Positions 41,250 to 48,126 of a stretch of 55,519 bases of DNA are shown in pieces. Position 1 is the stretch's first letter, and the number at the start of each line of letters is the position of its first letter. The notes under the pieces were generated by a model. The model saw only the letters and a program-made list of their open reading frames with translations. It was not told the DNA's origin and ran no database searches. The translations under genes and the position numbers were made by a program. Origin of the DNA: a virus; the IMG/VR virus record IMGVR_UViG_3300037320_000070, positions 1-55,519 of that record; one strand, given 5' to 3'.

Positions 41250-41639
41250 ATGATTAAATTTTCACTTAATGCACTGTTTCAGCAAACTGATGAAGAAACG
41301 GTAAGCATGATTAATGAACACAAGACGCAAATTGAATCTTTAACTAGTCGATTGGTTGATGCATTATTAGATATGGATGTATTATGTTTAGAGCGAGATT
41401 GGTTTGCCGAAGAATTAGATAAATGCAATAAACCGCCGATATCGGATATTTTTTGGGACAAAGGCAACTCCGAAGAACTATACCATGATGTTCGTGATAT
41501 ATTCGAAAACGCCATAGACTCAGATACTAAAGTTGGTTTAGAGATTACCGTATTAGAAGCTATGTCTATGCCCACATTAACCTATAGACTAACCGAATTA
41601 AATGATGATTGTAGTTTTGAAATTGAAGAAATTACTTGA
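41250..41639 (+). CDS. Hypothetical protein
   Basis: 129 residues, acidic and helical (QTDEETVSMINEH), no motif recognised. Starts 16 nt after the repeat block; the -35 box at 41636 overlaps its stop codon. Confidence 0.55.
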   Translation: MIKFSLNALFQQTDEETVSMINEHKTQIESLTSRLVDALLDMDVLCLERDWFAEELDKCNKPPISDIFWDKGNSEELYHDVRDIFENAIDSDTKVGLEITVLEAMSMPTLTYRLTELNDDCSFEIEEIT

Positions 41640-41663
41640 CTTCTATATTTACTATGGTAATCT
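41636..41663 (+). promoter_or_regulatory. Extended -10 sigma70-type promoter
   Basis: TTGACT (41636-41641), 16-nt spacer, TAATCT (41658-41663) with a TATGG just before it. Very similar to 54583-54610. Confidence 0.75.
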
Positions 41664-41693
41664 TACTGTATATTAATTAATCAGAGATTATAA

Positions 41694-41885
41694 ATGCCGT
41701 CTAAACCTTATGACATTCACAAAACAAAGCAGTATGATGGGTCATATAGAGTAAGGGCGCTATCTTTTCCTGATACATTTATCAATGGTTCGAATCCAAA
41801 TAATTCGATAGTTCGATTGATGTTTCCTAGTATTCAAGATGCTAAAAAATTTGCTAATGAATACCAAACTAAATTAAATAAGTGA
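41694..41885 (+). CDS. Small hypothetical protein
   Basis: 63 residues, basic, beta-prone N-terminus and a helical C-terminus (DAKKFANEYQTKLNK). Begins about 30 nt after a promoter. Confidence 0.55.
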   Translation: MPSKPYDIHKTKQYDGSYRVRALSFPDTFINGSNPNNSIVRLMFPSIQDAKKFANEYQTKLNK

Positions 41886-41892
41886 GAAATAT

Positions 41893-42231
41893 ATGAGTGG
41901 TTGGTTAGGAGGTAGTCATAAGTATTCAAATGGGTCTTTAAAGGATGCTAAGAAAAATTCCGGCTGGTTAAGGGGTGAAAATACTAAAAAAGCATCGACA
42001 GAAAGAGAAAAATTAGCAGTAACCGTTAAACAAGAATTAATTGAATCTAATGCAAAAGTTATTAGATTTGCTGAGATTATAAGTGCCTTAATGATTGCAG
42101 ATGAAACAGGTTATATTGACGGTGAGGGTTGGCTTGAGGGGTACGATGAAATAGTTAATGAAGCTAATGAGGTATTAGACAATATTGATACCTACAGAAA
42201 AATTAATAATACAATGGAGTTAAAATCATGA
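41893..42231 (+). CDS. Hypothetical protein
   Basis: 112 residues. Basic N-terminus with repeated SGWL (residues ~2-5 and ~24-27) and an acidic helical C-terminus. Overlaps the next gene by 4 nt. Not recognised. Confidence 0.55.
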   Translation: MSGWLGGSHKYSNGSLKDAKKNSGWLRGENTKKASTEREKLAVTVKQELIESNAKVIRFAEIISALMIADETGYIDGEGWLEGYDEIVNEANEVLDNIDTYRKINNTMELKS

Positions 42232-42410
42232 ATTTTAGAACCGCAATGAACAGAAGAAACGAATTACTAGTTCAGTTAGCCAATTCAAAAAACGTAACAA
42301 AGGATATTGACCGCCAAATATCTGATTTAGAATCGCTAATAGATTCTGCTGATAATGCGGTAGATGATTCGGCAGATATTCAGCCTACCTTTATGTATGG
42401 GAAATGGTAA
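42228..42410 (+). CDS. Small helical hypothetical protein
   Basis: 60 residues. NRRNELLVQLANSKN and DRQISDLESLIDSAD suggest a helical hairpin or coiled coil. ATGA overlap with the preceding gene. Confidence 0.55.
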   Translation: MNFRTAMNRRNELLVQLANSKNVTKDIDRQISDLESLIDSADNAVDDSADIQPTFMYGKW

Positions 42411-42412
42411 AT

Positions 42413-42682
42413 ATGACTTTATTTTTAATTATACTATCAATTTACATATCAATGGGTTTAGGTTTTTCCATATGTTCCTATCTACAATATACCGAAATTA
42501 GAGTAAGAACTAATCAACCCTTAGAATCCAAGTTTGTAACTATAAAAATAGCGGCGTTATTTACCCTATTTTGGATGTTTATAGCTATATACTGTTACAG
42601 GTCTGGAATATCAAGAACCATCCCAGAACTAGAATATAGCATAATAGATATGACAAAAGACGCAATTAAACCGAAAGAATAA
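42413..42682 (+). CDS. Small membrane protein
   Basis: 89 residues from the ATG at 42413 (an in-frame ATG at 42404 is also possible). Two hydrophobic helices (about 1-23 and 42-61). Unknown function. Confidence 0.55.
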   Translation: MTLFLIILSIYISMGLGFSICSYLQYTEIRVRTNQPLESKFVTIKIAALFTLFWMFIAIYCYRSGISRTIPELEYSIIDMTKDAIKPKE

Positions 42683-42692
42683 CGGAATACAT

Positions 42693-42833
42693 GTGAAAAA
42701 TTATCCTAACCCACCAGAGCCGCCGCCTAAAAGATTATTTAAAGTAACTCTTTTTGGTGGATTAATTGAAACAGAAGAAAGTAAGCGCGATACAGCTAAA
42801 TGGTTGAGTCTAAAAATAAAGCTTGCAATCTAA
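42693..42833 (+). CDS. Short proline-rich ORF with GTG start
   Basis: 46 residues, GTG at 42693 with weak CGGAATAC upstream. Contains NPPEPPPKR followed by a beta hairpin-like stretch. The stop codon overlaps the -35/spacer of the promoter at 42823. Real status uncertain. Confidence 0.4.
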   Translation: MKNYPNPPEPPPKRLFKVTLFGGLIETEESKRDTAKWLSLKIKLAI

Positions 42834-42851
42834 GTAATAACGCTATACACT
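42823..42851 (+). promoter_or_regulatory. sigma70-type promoter, leader-cassette family
   Basis: TTGCAA (42823-42828), then TATACACT at 42844-42851 (TACACT at 17 nt, TATACA at 15 nt). Leader TTGGTTGAGTTAAGACC and closing TTGAGGTATATATTATG. Confidence 0.8.
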
Positions 42852-42904
42852 GACTGTATTGGTTGAGTTAAGACCACTTTGTTTTCCCATTTGAGGTATA
42901 TATT

Positions 42905-43228
42905 ATGAAAAAGTTTCTACCAGTTTTTGTTTTCTCTAACGATTTAGGTGACTCTACAAACGGCGGTGTTACGTTTACATCCAGAAGTAAACTTGTCGTT
43001 CCTTGTGAGCGTGGTCATATTACCGAAGCCGATGTAGAAGAACGTGGGTACGTTGTATTGGAATTGACACCTTCCACTTTATTCGTAGCTCCACCGCACT
43101 TCGAGCCAGAAGGTGAAGCTAGGTGGTGTATGTTTGGTGGTAACTTTGTGTATACTTCTGATAGTCGATTTTCAGAAGAATATGGCTATTCACCTATTAA
43201 AGTTCACGATAGAATTGAGGGAAAGTAA
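42905..43228 (+). CDS. Hypothetical protein
   Basis: 107 residues behind a cassette promoter. Beta-rich, with VPCERGHITEADVEERGY; not recognised. Its stop shares bases with the next ATG. Confidence 0.6.
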   Translation: MKKFLPVFVFSNDLGDSTNGGVTFTSRSKLVVPCERGHITEADVEERGYVVLELTPSTLFVAPPHFEPEGEARWCMFGGNFVYTSDSRFSEEYGYSPIKVHDRIEGK

Positions 43229-43386
43229 TGATTTTAATATTCTTTGTATTATTCGTAGCACTAACAGCCAAAATTGAATATATTGACAATCATGTTGAGA
43301 AACCACTTTGCTTTATATTAAACGTTATTTGGGTTTGTGCATTTGCATTTATGTCTTTTTTCTTAATGGCGGTAACTAGATCATGA
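43228..43386 (+). CDS. Small membrane protein
   Basis: 52 residues beginning on the TAATG of the previous stop. Two hydrophobic stretches (1-13 and 29-46). The last 13 codons lie inside the 43-bp tandem duplication. Confidence 0.55.
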   Translation: MILIFFVLFVALTAKIEYIDNHVEKPLCFILNVIWVCAFAFMSFFLMAVTRS

Positions 43387-43433
43387 ACAATTTATGTCTT
43401 TTTTCTTAATGGCGGTAACTAGATCATGAACAA
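43348..43433 (+). repeat. 43-bp tandem duplication
   Basis: Two exact head-to-tail copies of a 43-bp unit, 43348-43390 and 43391-43433. It spans the end of the 43228 gene and the start of the 43426 gene, whose ATG lies in the second copy; the matching ATG in copy one (43383) opens only eight codons. Confidence 0.92.
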
Positions 43434-43614
43434 TTTACAGTGGGTAGCAGTTGTGATGATGATGTTACCATTATCTATTGCATTTTTATTTAGTCGAAAG
43501 TTTTACGACCCCAAAAAATCTCCAGTTATACATTTATTAAGTAATATAGTAGTTAGTATATCATACGGATTAGTTGCAATTTGCGCATTCGTAGTTATAC
43601 TTTTGGGGGCATAA
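43426..43614 (+). CDS. Small membrane protein
   Basis: 62 residues with two transmembrane helices (about 4-22 and 39-61). The start codon is in the second copy of the tandem duplication. Ends on the A of the dCMP deaminase ATG. Confidence 0.55.
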   Translation: MNNLQWVAVVMMMLPLSIAFLFSRKFYDPKKSPVIHLLSNIVVSISYGLVAICAFVVILLGA

Positions 43615-44087
43615 TGAAACATCAAACTTGGTTAAACATAGCACACGCCATAGCCGAAGATTCAAAATGTGTCAGTTTAAAAGTTGGTACTGTTTTAGTA
43701 AGGGATGGGCATCAAGTATCTTCAGGAATAAATGGCACACCGAAAGGTTACATTAATTGCAATGAAAAATTTGAAGGGCGTTGTTCCGAGCATCATGATT
43801 GGTCACTGAAATACGAAATTCATTCTGAGCTATCCGCATTAATATATTCCCAAGTCGATGTTAGAGGTTCAGCCGCATATGTCACACACTCACCCTGTTT
43901 TAATTGCACTAAGCACCTAATTGCGGCTGGAATAGTGGGTATATATTTTGTTGAAAAATACCACCGTATGACTGAAGAAGAATTTCAAGAAATTATTGAC
44001 TTTTGTGATAGAATGGGTGTAGAATTAATTCATGCATCTGGTGAAATGGATGATTGGGTAATTTGCAATTCGGAGATATGGGAATGA
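43614..44087 (+). CDS. cd: dCMP deaminase
   Basis: 157 residues from the ATG at 43614 (GGGGGCATA upstream). Zinc-dependent cytidine-deaminase motifs: HSELSAL (HxE, proton shuttle Glu) and SPCFNCTK (PCxxC). It converts dCMP to dUMP for thymidylate synthase (48127), using dCMP made by gp56 (5648). Proximity to gene 31 is as in T4. Confidence 0.93.
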   Translation: MKHQTWLNIAHAIAEDSKCVSLKVGTVLVRDGHQVSSGINGTPKGYINCNEKFEGRCSEHHDWSLKYEIHSELSALIYSQVDVRGSAAYVTHSPCFNCTKHLIAAGIVGIYFVEKYHRMTEEEFQEIIDFCDRMGVELIHASGEMDDWVICNSEIWE

Positions 44088-44275
44088 ATACAGAAGCTAA
44101 ACAATGGTTAGCGGTTGCGGCGGGTTTAGCGGAATCTACTGGAATGATACCACCATTCGAGAAAACAAAAAACACTGTAGATATTATTAAGTATAAGCAA
44201 GGCGAATATAAAGACCTATTGCCGCGCGTAGGTAAAAAACCAAAGAAACACAACAAAAAACGTAGAGGTTATTAG
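44084..44275 (+). CDS. Small basic hypothetical protein
   Basis: 63 residues from an ATGA overlap with the dCMP deaminase stop. The C-terminus is strongly basic (RVGKKPKKHNKKRRGY), suggesting nucleic-acid binding. Unknown. Confidence 0.55.
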   Translation: MNTEAKQWLAVAAGLAESTGMIPPFEKTKNTVDIIKYKQGEYKDLLPRVGKKPKKHNKKRRGY

Positions 44276-44276
44276 C

Positions 44277-44627
44277 ATGACAGATATTAAGTTAAGTGAA
44301 GAACAAATTATCAAAGAAAGCGAAATTCTAGTTCAAGAGAAAACTCATAAATCTCTATGTGAGGGATTTCTTACAGGTATATTCGATGTTGAATTTGTAA
44401 AAGCTGATGGTAGTTTTCGTCAAATGCGTTGTACAAGAGACGCTAAGTACATCCCAGTTGATGATAATGAGTTAACTAAGGTGATTGTATTAAAAGAAGG
44501 ACAAGTGCCTAAAAAGCCAAACTACAGCGCCTTACGTGTATACGAACTTAATGTGGGTTGGCGCTCATTTAAAGTTAATTCGTATACTGATATTCAGCAA
44601 GTTCTTCCAGAATCAATTGGACTATAA
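44277..44627 (+). CDS. DUF2693-like small protein
   Basis: 116 residues. VEFVKADGSFRQMRCTRDAK and the later WRSFKVNSYTDI fit the SH3-like family seen in phages and plasmids (DUF2693): F-K-DGS-R-M and WRSF-L. Role in the family is unknown. Confidence 0.6.
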   Translation: MTDIKLSEEQIIKESEILVQEKTHKSLCEGFLTGIFDVEFVKADGSFRQMRCTRDAKYIPVDDNELTKVIVLKEGQVPKKPNYSALRVYELNVGWRSFKVNSYTDIQQVLPESIGL

Positions 44628-44629
44628 TT

Positions 44630-45043
44630 ATGAATACAGTTGCGCGCGGTACTCAAAAAGCACACGAAATTTTAGATTTATTAGTTTCTGGGACTTCGGT
44701 TACTAAAGAGACATTAACTAAAATGTGCGGAAATACCAACTTCAGTTCTCAAATATCTACGGTTAGATGTAATCTTTTCGTACCGATTGAGTGTGGTAAA
44801 AATAGTAAAGGTGAAACTATATGGTACATGACTCATGAGGAAATACGAAGATACTACAGTGATAGAGAATTTCAAGTTGCCGAAATGCAAGTTTATGTAA
44901 CCGAAAAACAAGATTCTAGGGTTGTAAAGAATTTAATTGAGTTATATACTGCCAACTCAGATGGTAAAAGTAGGGTCAATTCTATTATTCGCGAAGCTCT
45001 TACCGCCATTAGATATCATAATCAGTCGGTAAAGGTGAGTTAA
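44630..45043 (+). CDS. Hypothetical protein
   Basis: 137 residues. The N-terminal half (AHEILDLLVSGTSVTKETL) looks like a winged-helix/HTH; the rest is helical. Possibly a DNA-binding regulator. Ends in TAATG shared with the next gene. Confidence 0.55.
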   Translation: MNTVARGTQKAHEILDLLVSGTSVTKETLTKMCGNTNFSSQISTVRCNLFVPIECGKNSKGETIWYMTHEEIRRYYSDREFQVAEMQVYVTEKQDSRVVKNLIELYTANSDGKSRVNSIIREALTAIRYHNQSVKVS

Positions 45044-45207
45044 TGGACTTTGAAATGTATGATAAATATATGCATGGGGAATATGATCCCTCCGATTATC
45101 ATATGAGAAAAAAAGCTAGGGCTTGGAAAGACCGCCAAGAAAAGCGAGTAGAAATGATAAAGGCATTTAATAAATCTAGGGAAAAGTATGTCAATAAAGA
45201 ATTATAG
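45043..45207 (+). CDS. Small basic protein overlapping gene 31
   Basis: 54 residues from the TAATG at 45043. N-terminus acidic and tyrosine-rich, C-terminus basic. It overlaps the gene 31 start by 20 nt, so it may couple gene 31 translation. Confidence 0.55.
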   Translation: MDFEMYDKYMHGEYDPSDYHMRKKARAWKDRQEKRVEMIKAFNKSREKYVNKEL

Positions 45208-45550
45208 CGATATTCAAGCCGCACAAGCCGTTGGTAGTTTTGTAGTCATTGATGCGGGTAGCCCCGCTAAAATGGGCGAAGAAGTACATTCACCAAGTGG
45301 CATTGTTACTGGTAGACGAAGTGCTGGTGAGGTATCACAGTGGGGTGAAATTATTTCAGTCGGTGGTGACGTTACTAAGTTTGAAGTCGGTGACTTAGTG
45401 GTAATGCCATTAATGACAGGTGGTTCTATAAGTGGCGTTCCACATCCAGACTTTTTGGCTGGTATATGTACCGATGTAGAAGCTCCAACAAGATTAGTCG
45501 CGGCGCATGAAGATACAGTTAGAGCGAAATATACCAGAAATATAAAATAA
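45188..45550 (+). CDS. 31: Head-assembly co-chaperonin gp31-like (GroES analogue)
   Basis: 120 residues (T4 gp31 is 111). AVGSFVVIDAGSP, GEEVHSPSGIVTG (the mobile-loop region), WGEIISVGGDV, VGDLVVMPL and GVPHPD fit T4 gp31 in order. It replaces GroES so that host GroEL can fold the large major capsid protein. GGGAAAAGT precedes the ATG. Confidence 0.85.
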   Translation: MSIKNYSDIQAAQAVGSFVVIDAGSPAKMGEEVHSPSGIVTGRRSAGEVSQWGEIISVGGDVTKFEVGDLVVMPLMTGGSISGVPHPDFLAGICTDVEAPTRLVAAHEDTVRAKYTRNIK

Positions 45551-45553
45551 ATC

Positions 45554-45582
45554 TTGCAATCGTAATCAGCGCGCGCTATTAT
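45554..45582 (+). promoter_or_regulatory. sigma70-type promoter, leader-cassette family
   Basis: TTGCAA (45554-45559), 17-nt spacer, TATTAT (45577-45582), leader GGTGTGTTGGTTACGAAG, nearly identical to 16921-17000. Confidence 0.88.
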
Positions 45583-45631
45583 AGGTGTGTTGGTTACGAA
45601 GTAAGTCTATTAATTATTTGAGGTTTATATT

Positions 45632-45850
45632 ATGATGAAGACGCAAAGCAAATCTATTACTATCTATGTTCACGGTGTTCCGGTTACAATTGTCAACACA
45701 AAAGGTTTTTGGTGTGTGGTTTATAACGACAAAGAAAATAATCCAGAAAACCGTATCGAAAAATCATTTCGTAAGTCAGAAAACACAGTAGATGAAGCGG
45801 CGGCAAAGGTCGCAATGGCGATAGTAAAGCGCCGTTGTGGTTTCAAATAA
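45632..45850 (+). CDS. Small hypothetical protein
   Basis: 72 residues behind a cassette promoter. Beta N-terminal half and helical C-terminal half; basic. Unknown. Confidence 0.6.
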   Translation: MMKTQSKSITIYVHGVPVTIVNTKGFWCVVYNDKENNPENRIEKSFRKSENTVDEAAAKVAMAIVKRRCGFK

Positions 45851-45884
45851 AGTTAATCACAAGATTCATAAGGGTGGAAAAGAA

Positions 45885-46085
45885 ATGAATATATCAATGA
45901 GTTTAACTGAGATAGAAAGTAACTTAATTTTAAATGGAGATGTGGCTATAGTCAGTATTAGTCAAATTAATAAATCAAGTAAGTTTCTAAAAAGTGTATT
46001 ATCCGAAGATGATTTTAAATTATTACAATCTGAGTATAATATAGATTATAATGAAATAGTACCATCGGGAGGTTACAGTGAATAA
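45885..46085 (+). CDS. Small hypothetical protein, paralogue of next gene
   Basis: 66 residues from the ATG at 45885 (AAGGGTGGAAAAG upstream). KFLKSVLSEDDF near residue 35 is shared in sequence and DNA with the next gene. Unknown. Confidence 0.55.
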   Translation: MNISMSLTEIESNLILNGDVAIVSISQINKSSKFLKSVLSEDDFKLLQSEYNIDYNEIVPSGGYSE

Positions 46086-46257
46086 TATTAAAATGCACAA
46101 CGGTATATTAGAAATCAATATCTATGATATCGAATTTTGTAATAGTTTCCTGAAAAGTGTATTATCCGAACCCAAGTATTTAGAAGTTATGCGTAAGATA
46201 TGTGATGCAAAATACGTTCCTGAAAGATATATTAATGTGGAATGCAAAATACAGTAA
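46078..46257 (+). CDS. Small hypothetical protein with GTG start
   Basis: 59 residues from GTG at 46078 behind GGGAGGTTACA, overlapping the preceding gene by 8 nt. It contains SFLKSVLSEPKY, which resembles KFLKSVLSEDDF in the upstream neighbour, so the two may have arisen by tandem duplication. Confidence 0.5.
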   Translation: MNNIKMHNGILEINIYDIEFCNSFLKSVLSEPKYLEVMRKICDAKYVPERYINVECKIQ

Positions 46258-46502
46258 TGCAACCGTCATGCAAATTTATAGTTGGCGAAACTGTGGTTAC
46301 TAATTTTCACAAATCAGAATCAAATCTAGTTAGAGTAGTAACCGACATATCAAAATACAAATATTCTCAAACTGGATGGTGCGTTCATAGTTATTGCGCG
46401 CTTAGTAAATCTAAAAACTTATCCATCGACTCAGCTTGGTATACCTCAATAATAGAATATAATTCAGATATTTCCAATTTTAACATTGACAAATTTATGT
46501 AA
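46257..46502 (+). CDS. Small hypothetical protein
   Basis: 81 residues from the ATG overlapping the previous stop (TAATG); an in-frame ATG at 46242 is also possible. Beta-rich, Ser/Lys-rich centre. Its last 39 nt overlap the convergent HNH gene. Confidence 0.55.
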   Translation: MQPSCKFIVGETVVTNFHKSESNLVRVVTDISKYKYSQTGWCVHSYCALSKSKNLSIDSAWYTSIIEYNSDISNFNIDKFM

Positions 46503-47075
46503 ATATTTACGATATGATTCTCTTCGATTATCCCCATTAGATACTTCATCTTCTGTAAATCCTACACCCAGTAAGAACTTTTTTTGGGCGGTTGCGGCTT
46601 TTACTTTCTTCATCCAATCAATTACCGCTTTTTCAAATTTAGCTTGATCAAATGTCATATCATATCTTTCTGCATATGTTTTAATTTCGTGGCATGGCTT
46701 ACAGAATATTTGCAAATCATCTAACGTTACATCTAAAATACTACGTGTAAATTGTTCAGCATCGGCAAGACTCAGCAATTGATGTTCACCCACTTTGTGA
46801 TCGGTTTCAACATCGGTCATTTTAAACATGCCATTGCAATTCTCACACTCACACAGCCACTTTGTACGAGTATCGGGGTTCATATCAGATATACGTGCCA
46901 TTTCTAGCTTGAGTAGGCGTACAGGTGACATCATCCAAGTTTTTCGGACATTACTACGGAGTATTGAACACATTTGTTTTTCTGTTAACCTACCATTGCC
47001 ACCGGAAATCTTTTTTTCTAATGATGCCTTGAAATCTTTCTTCTTTTGTAGGTCAATCGCGCTTGGTAAAGCCAT
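46464..47075 (-). CDS. HNH endonuclease with two CxxC zinc knuckles
   Basis: 203 residues from the ATG at 47075, chosen because AGGA lies about 10 nt upstream (an ATG at 47084 is too close). CENC (near residue 80), ETDHKVGEH, and CKPCHE (near 127) give CxxC-DH-CxxCH, the layout of HNH nucleases such as T4 endonuclease VII, but the length and remainder are different. It is the only minus-strand gene among plus-strand genes from 33433 to the end. A minus-strand late promoter (47109-47116) precedes it. It could be a homing endonuclease or a resolvase-like enzyme. Confidence 0.75.
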   Translation of the reverse strand: MALPSAIDLQKKKDFKASLEKKISGGNGRLTEKQMCSILRSNVRKTWMMSPVRLLKLEMARISDMNPDTRTKWLCECENCNGMFKMTDVETDHKVGEHQLLSLADAEQFTRSILDVTLDDLQIFCKPCHEIKTYAERYDMTFDQAKFEKAVIDWMKKVKAATAQKKFLLGVGFTEDEVSNGDNRRESYRKYLHKFVNVKIGNI

Positions 47076-47099
47076 TTTAAGCATATCCTAATTTTTCTA

Positions 47100-47127
47100 T
47101 TGTACAAATATTTATATGTGCTACAAT
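47100..47127 (+). promoter_or_regulatory. Extended -10 sigma70-type promoter
   Basis: TTGTAC (47100-47105), 16-nt spacer, TGCTACAAT with TACAAT at 47122-47127, 34 nt upstream of the ATG at 47161. The spacer contains the minus-strand late promoter. Confidence 0.7.
47109..47116 (-). promoter_or_regulatory. T4-type late promoter, minus strand
   Basis: Plus-strand TATTTATA. It is 34 nt upstream of the HNH start and lies in the spacer of the plus-strand promoter 47100-47127. Confidence 0.6.
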
Positions 47128-47160
47128 TCGCATTAATTCGAAATATTAGAGAGATATATT

Positions 47161-47358
47161 ATGAAAAAAATAAAGAAAATACTGGCTGGTGTCATATTAT
47201 ACGGAATAATAACTAATTTAGTAGCTACGGTTCACTATTATGATGGTGGTGAAAATGGTGATTATCTTTGGGCATTTATTGTGGCAAACGTGACTGTGCT
47301 TTTTGCTGGATTAATCTTAACACTATGTGTATGGTCAATTGATACTATTATAGAATAA
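47161..47358 (+). CDS. Small membrane protein
   Basis: 65 residues with two hydrophobic helices (about 8-25 and 38-60) and a short polar loop. GAGAGATATATT precedes the start. Unknown function. Confidence 0.6.
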   Translation: MKKIKKILAGVILYGIITNLVATVHYYDGGENGDYLWAFIVANVTVLFAGLILTLCVWSIDTIIE

Positions 47359-47373
47359 AATTTGGAGAAACAT

Positions 47374-47787
47374 ATGTACACAATTGAAGTAGAATATCAA
47401 ACTGGTAACTCATTTCATTCATCGGTAGAAACCAGTGAAATTGGTCTAGTATTCACAACGAGAGAATACGCACAAAAGGCATTAGCCGTTATCAAAGAAC
47501 ATAATGATCTTTATACGAGTAATGAATCTTGGGAAAATCGCCACAAATCATTCAAAGAAGTTAACAAAAATAATAACAAAATGCATTGGTGCATCAAAGC
47601 TGTAGAAATCTCTAATAATAAATATATAAATGATTGTGATGATAGATGGAAATTTCTGTGTGCTGTTGAGGTTGCAGACGGCGAATGGCGTAAAATGAAC
47701 GTTAGTATGTGGACAGGATATTTCGAAGAACTACGTTCAGCCGATGTAATTTCTGTTGGTGATAGTAAAGATTCTATTTCATTTTAG
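47374..47787 (+). CDS. Hypothetical protein
   Basis: 137 residues from ATG at 47374 with TTTGGAGAAACAT upstream. The start YTIEVEYQTGNSF and later FTTREYAQKALAVIKEHNDLY resemble a small phage family of unknown function. Tryptophan-rich. Followed directly by a late promoter. Confidence 0.6.
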   Translation: MYTIEVEYQTGNSFHSSVETSEIGLVFTTREYAQKALAVIKEHNDLYTSNESWENRHKSFKEVNKNNNKMHWCIKAVEISNNKYINDCDDRWKFLCAVEVADGEWRKMNVSMWTGYFEELRSADVISVGDSKDSISF

Positions 47788-47789
47788 AG

Positions 47790-47797
47790 TATAAATA
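47790..47797 (+). promoter_or_regulatory. T4-type late promoter
   Basis: GAGTATAAATATT, 25 nt before the ATG at 47823, with AAGAGGAATTAAAACA as ribosome site. Confidence 0.7.
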
Positions 47798-47822
47798 TTA
47801 TTTTACAAGAGGAATTAAAACA

Positions 47823-48116
47823 ATGTCAGCAAAAGGTTTAAGAAAACGTATTAACTCTGCACCGTTTGGCTTTAGGTATGTTCATTTAGTTAAAGATTGC
47901 GAGAATCCAGATCGACAATATTATTTAGATGTTATCACCGAATTAAATAAATCGCATTGTGGTAAATTGTTTGGTAACATTGCAACTAAGTATTTAGAAA
48001 AAATGGACGAGTTGGAAGCAAGGAACATTTATGAGAAGACGATTAAAAAAGCAAAGAATTCAGAGAAGAAGACTAGCTTGGCAGATCGACTTAAAGGAAA
48101 GTTTTATAAAAAATAA
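47823..48116 (+). CDS. Small late basic protein
   Basis: 97 residues, basic, helical C-terminal half (ADRLKGKFYKK). Expressed from a late promoter, so perhaps a structural or assembly protein. Not recognised. Ends 10 nt before the TS start. Confidence 0.6.
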   Translation: MSAKGLRKRINSAPFGFRYVHLVKDCENPDRQYYLDVITELNKSHCGKLFGNIATKYLEKMDELEARNIYEKTIKKAKNSEKKTSLADRLKGKFYKK

Positions 48117-48126
48117 GGTGATTTGA

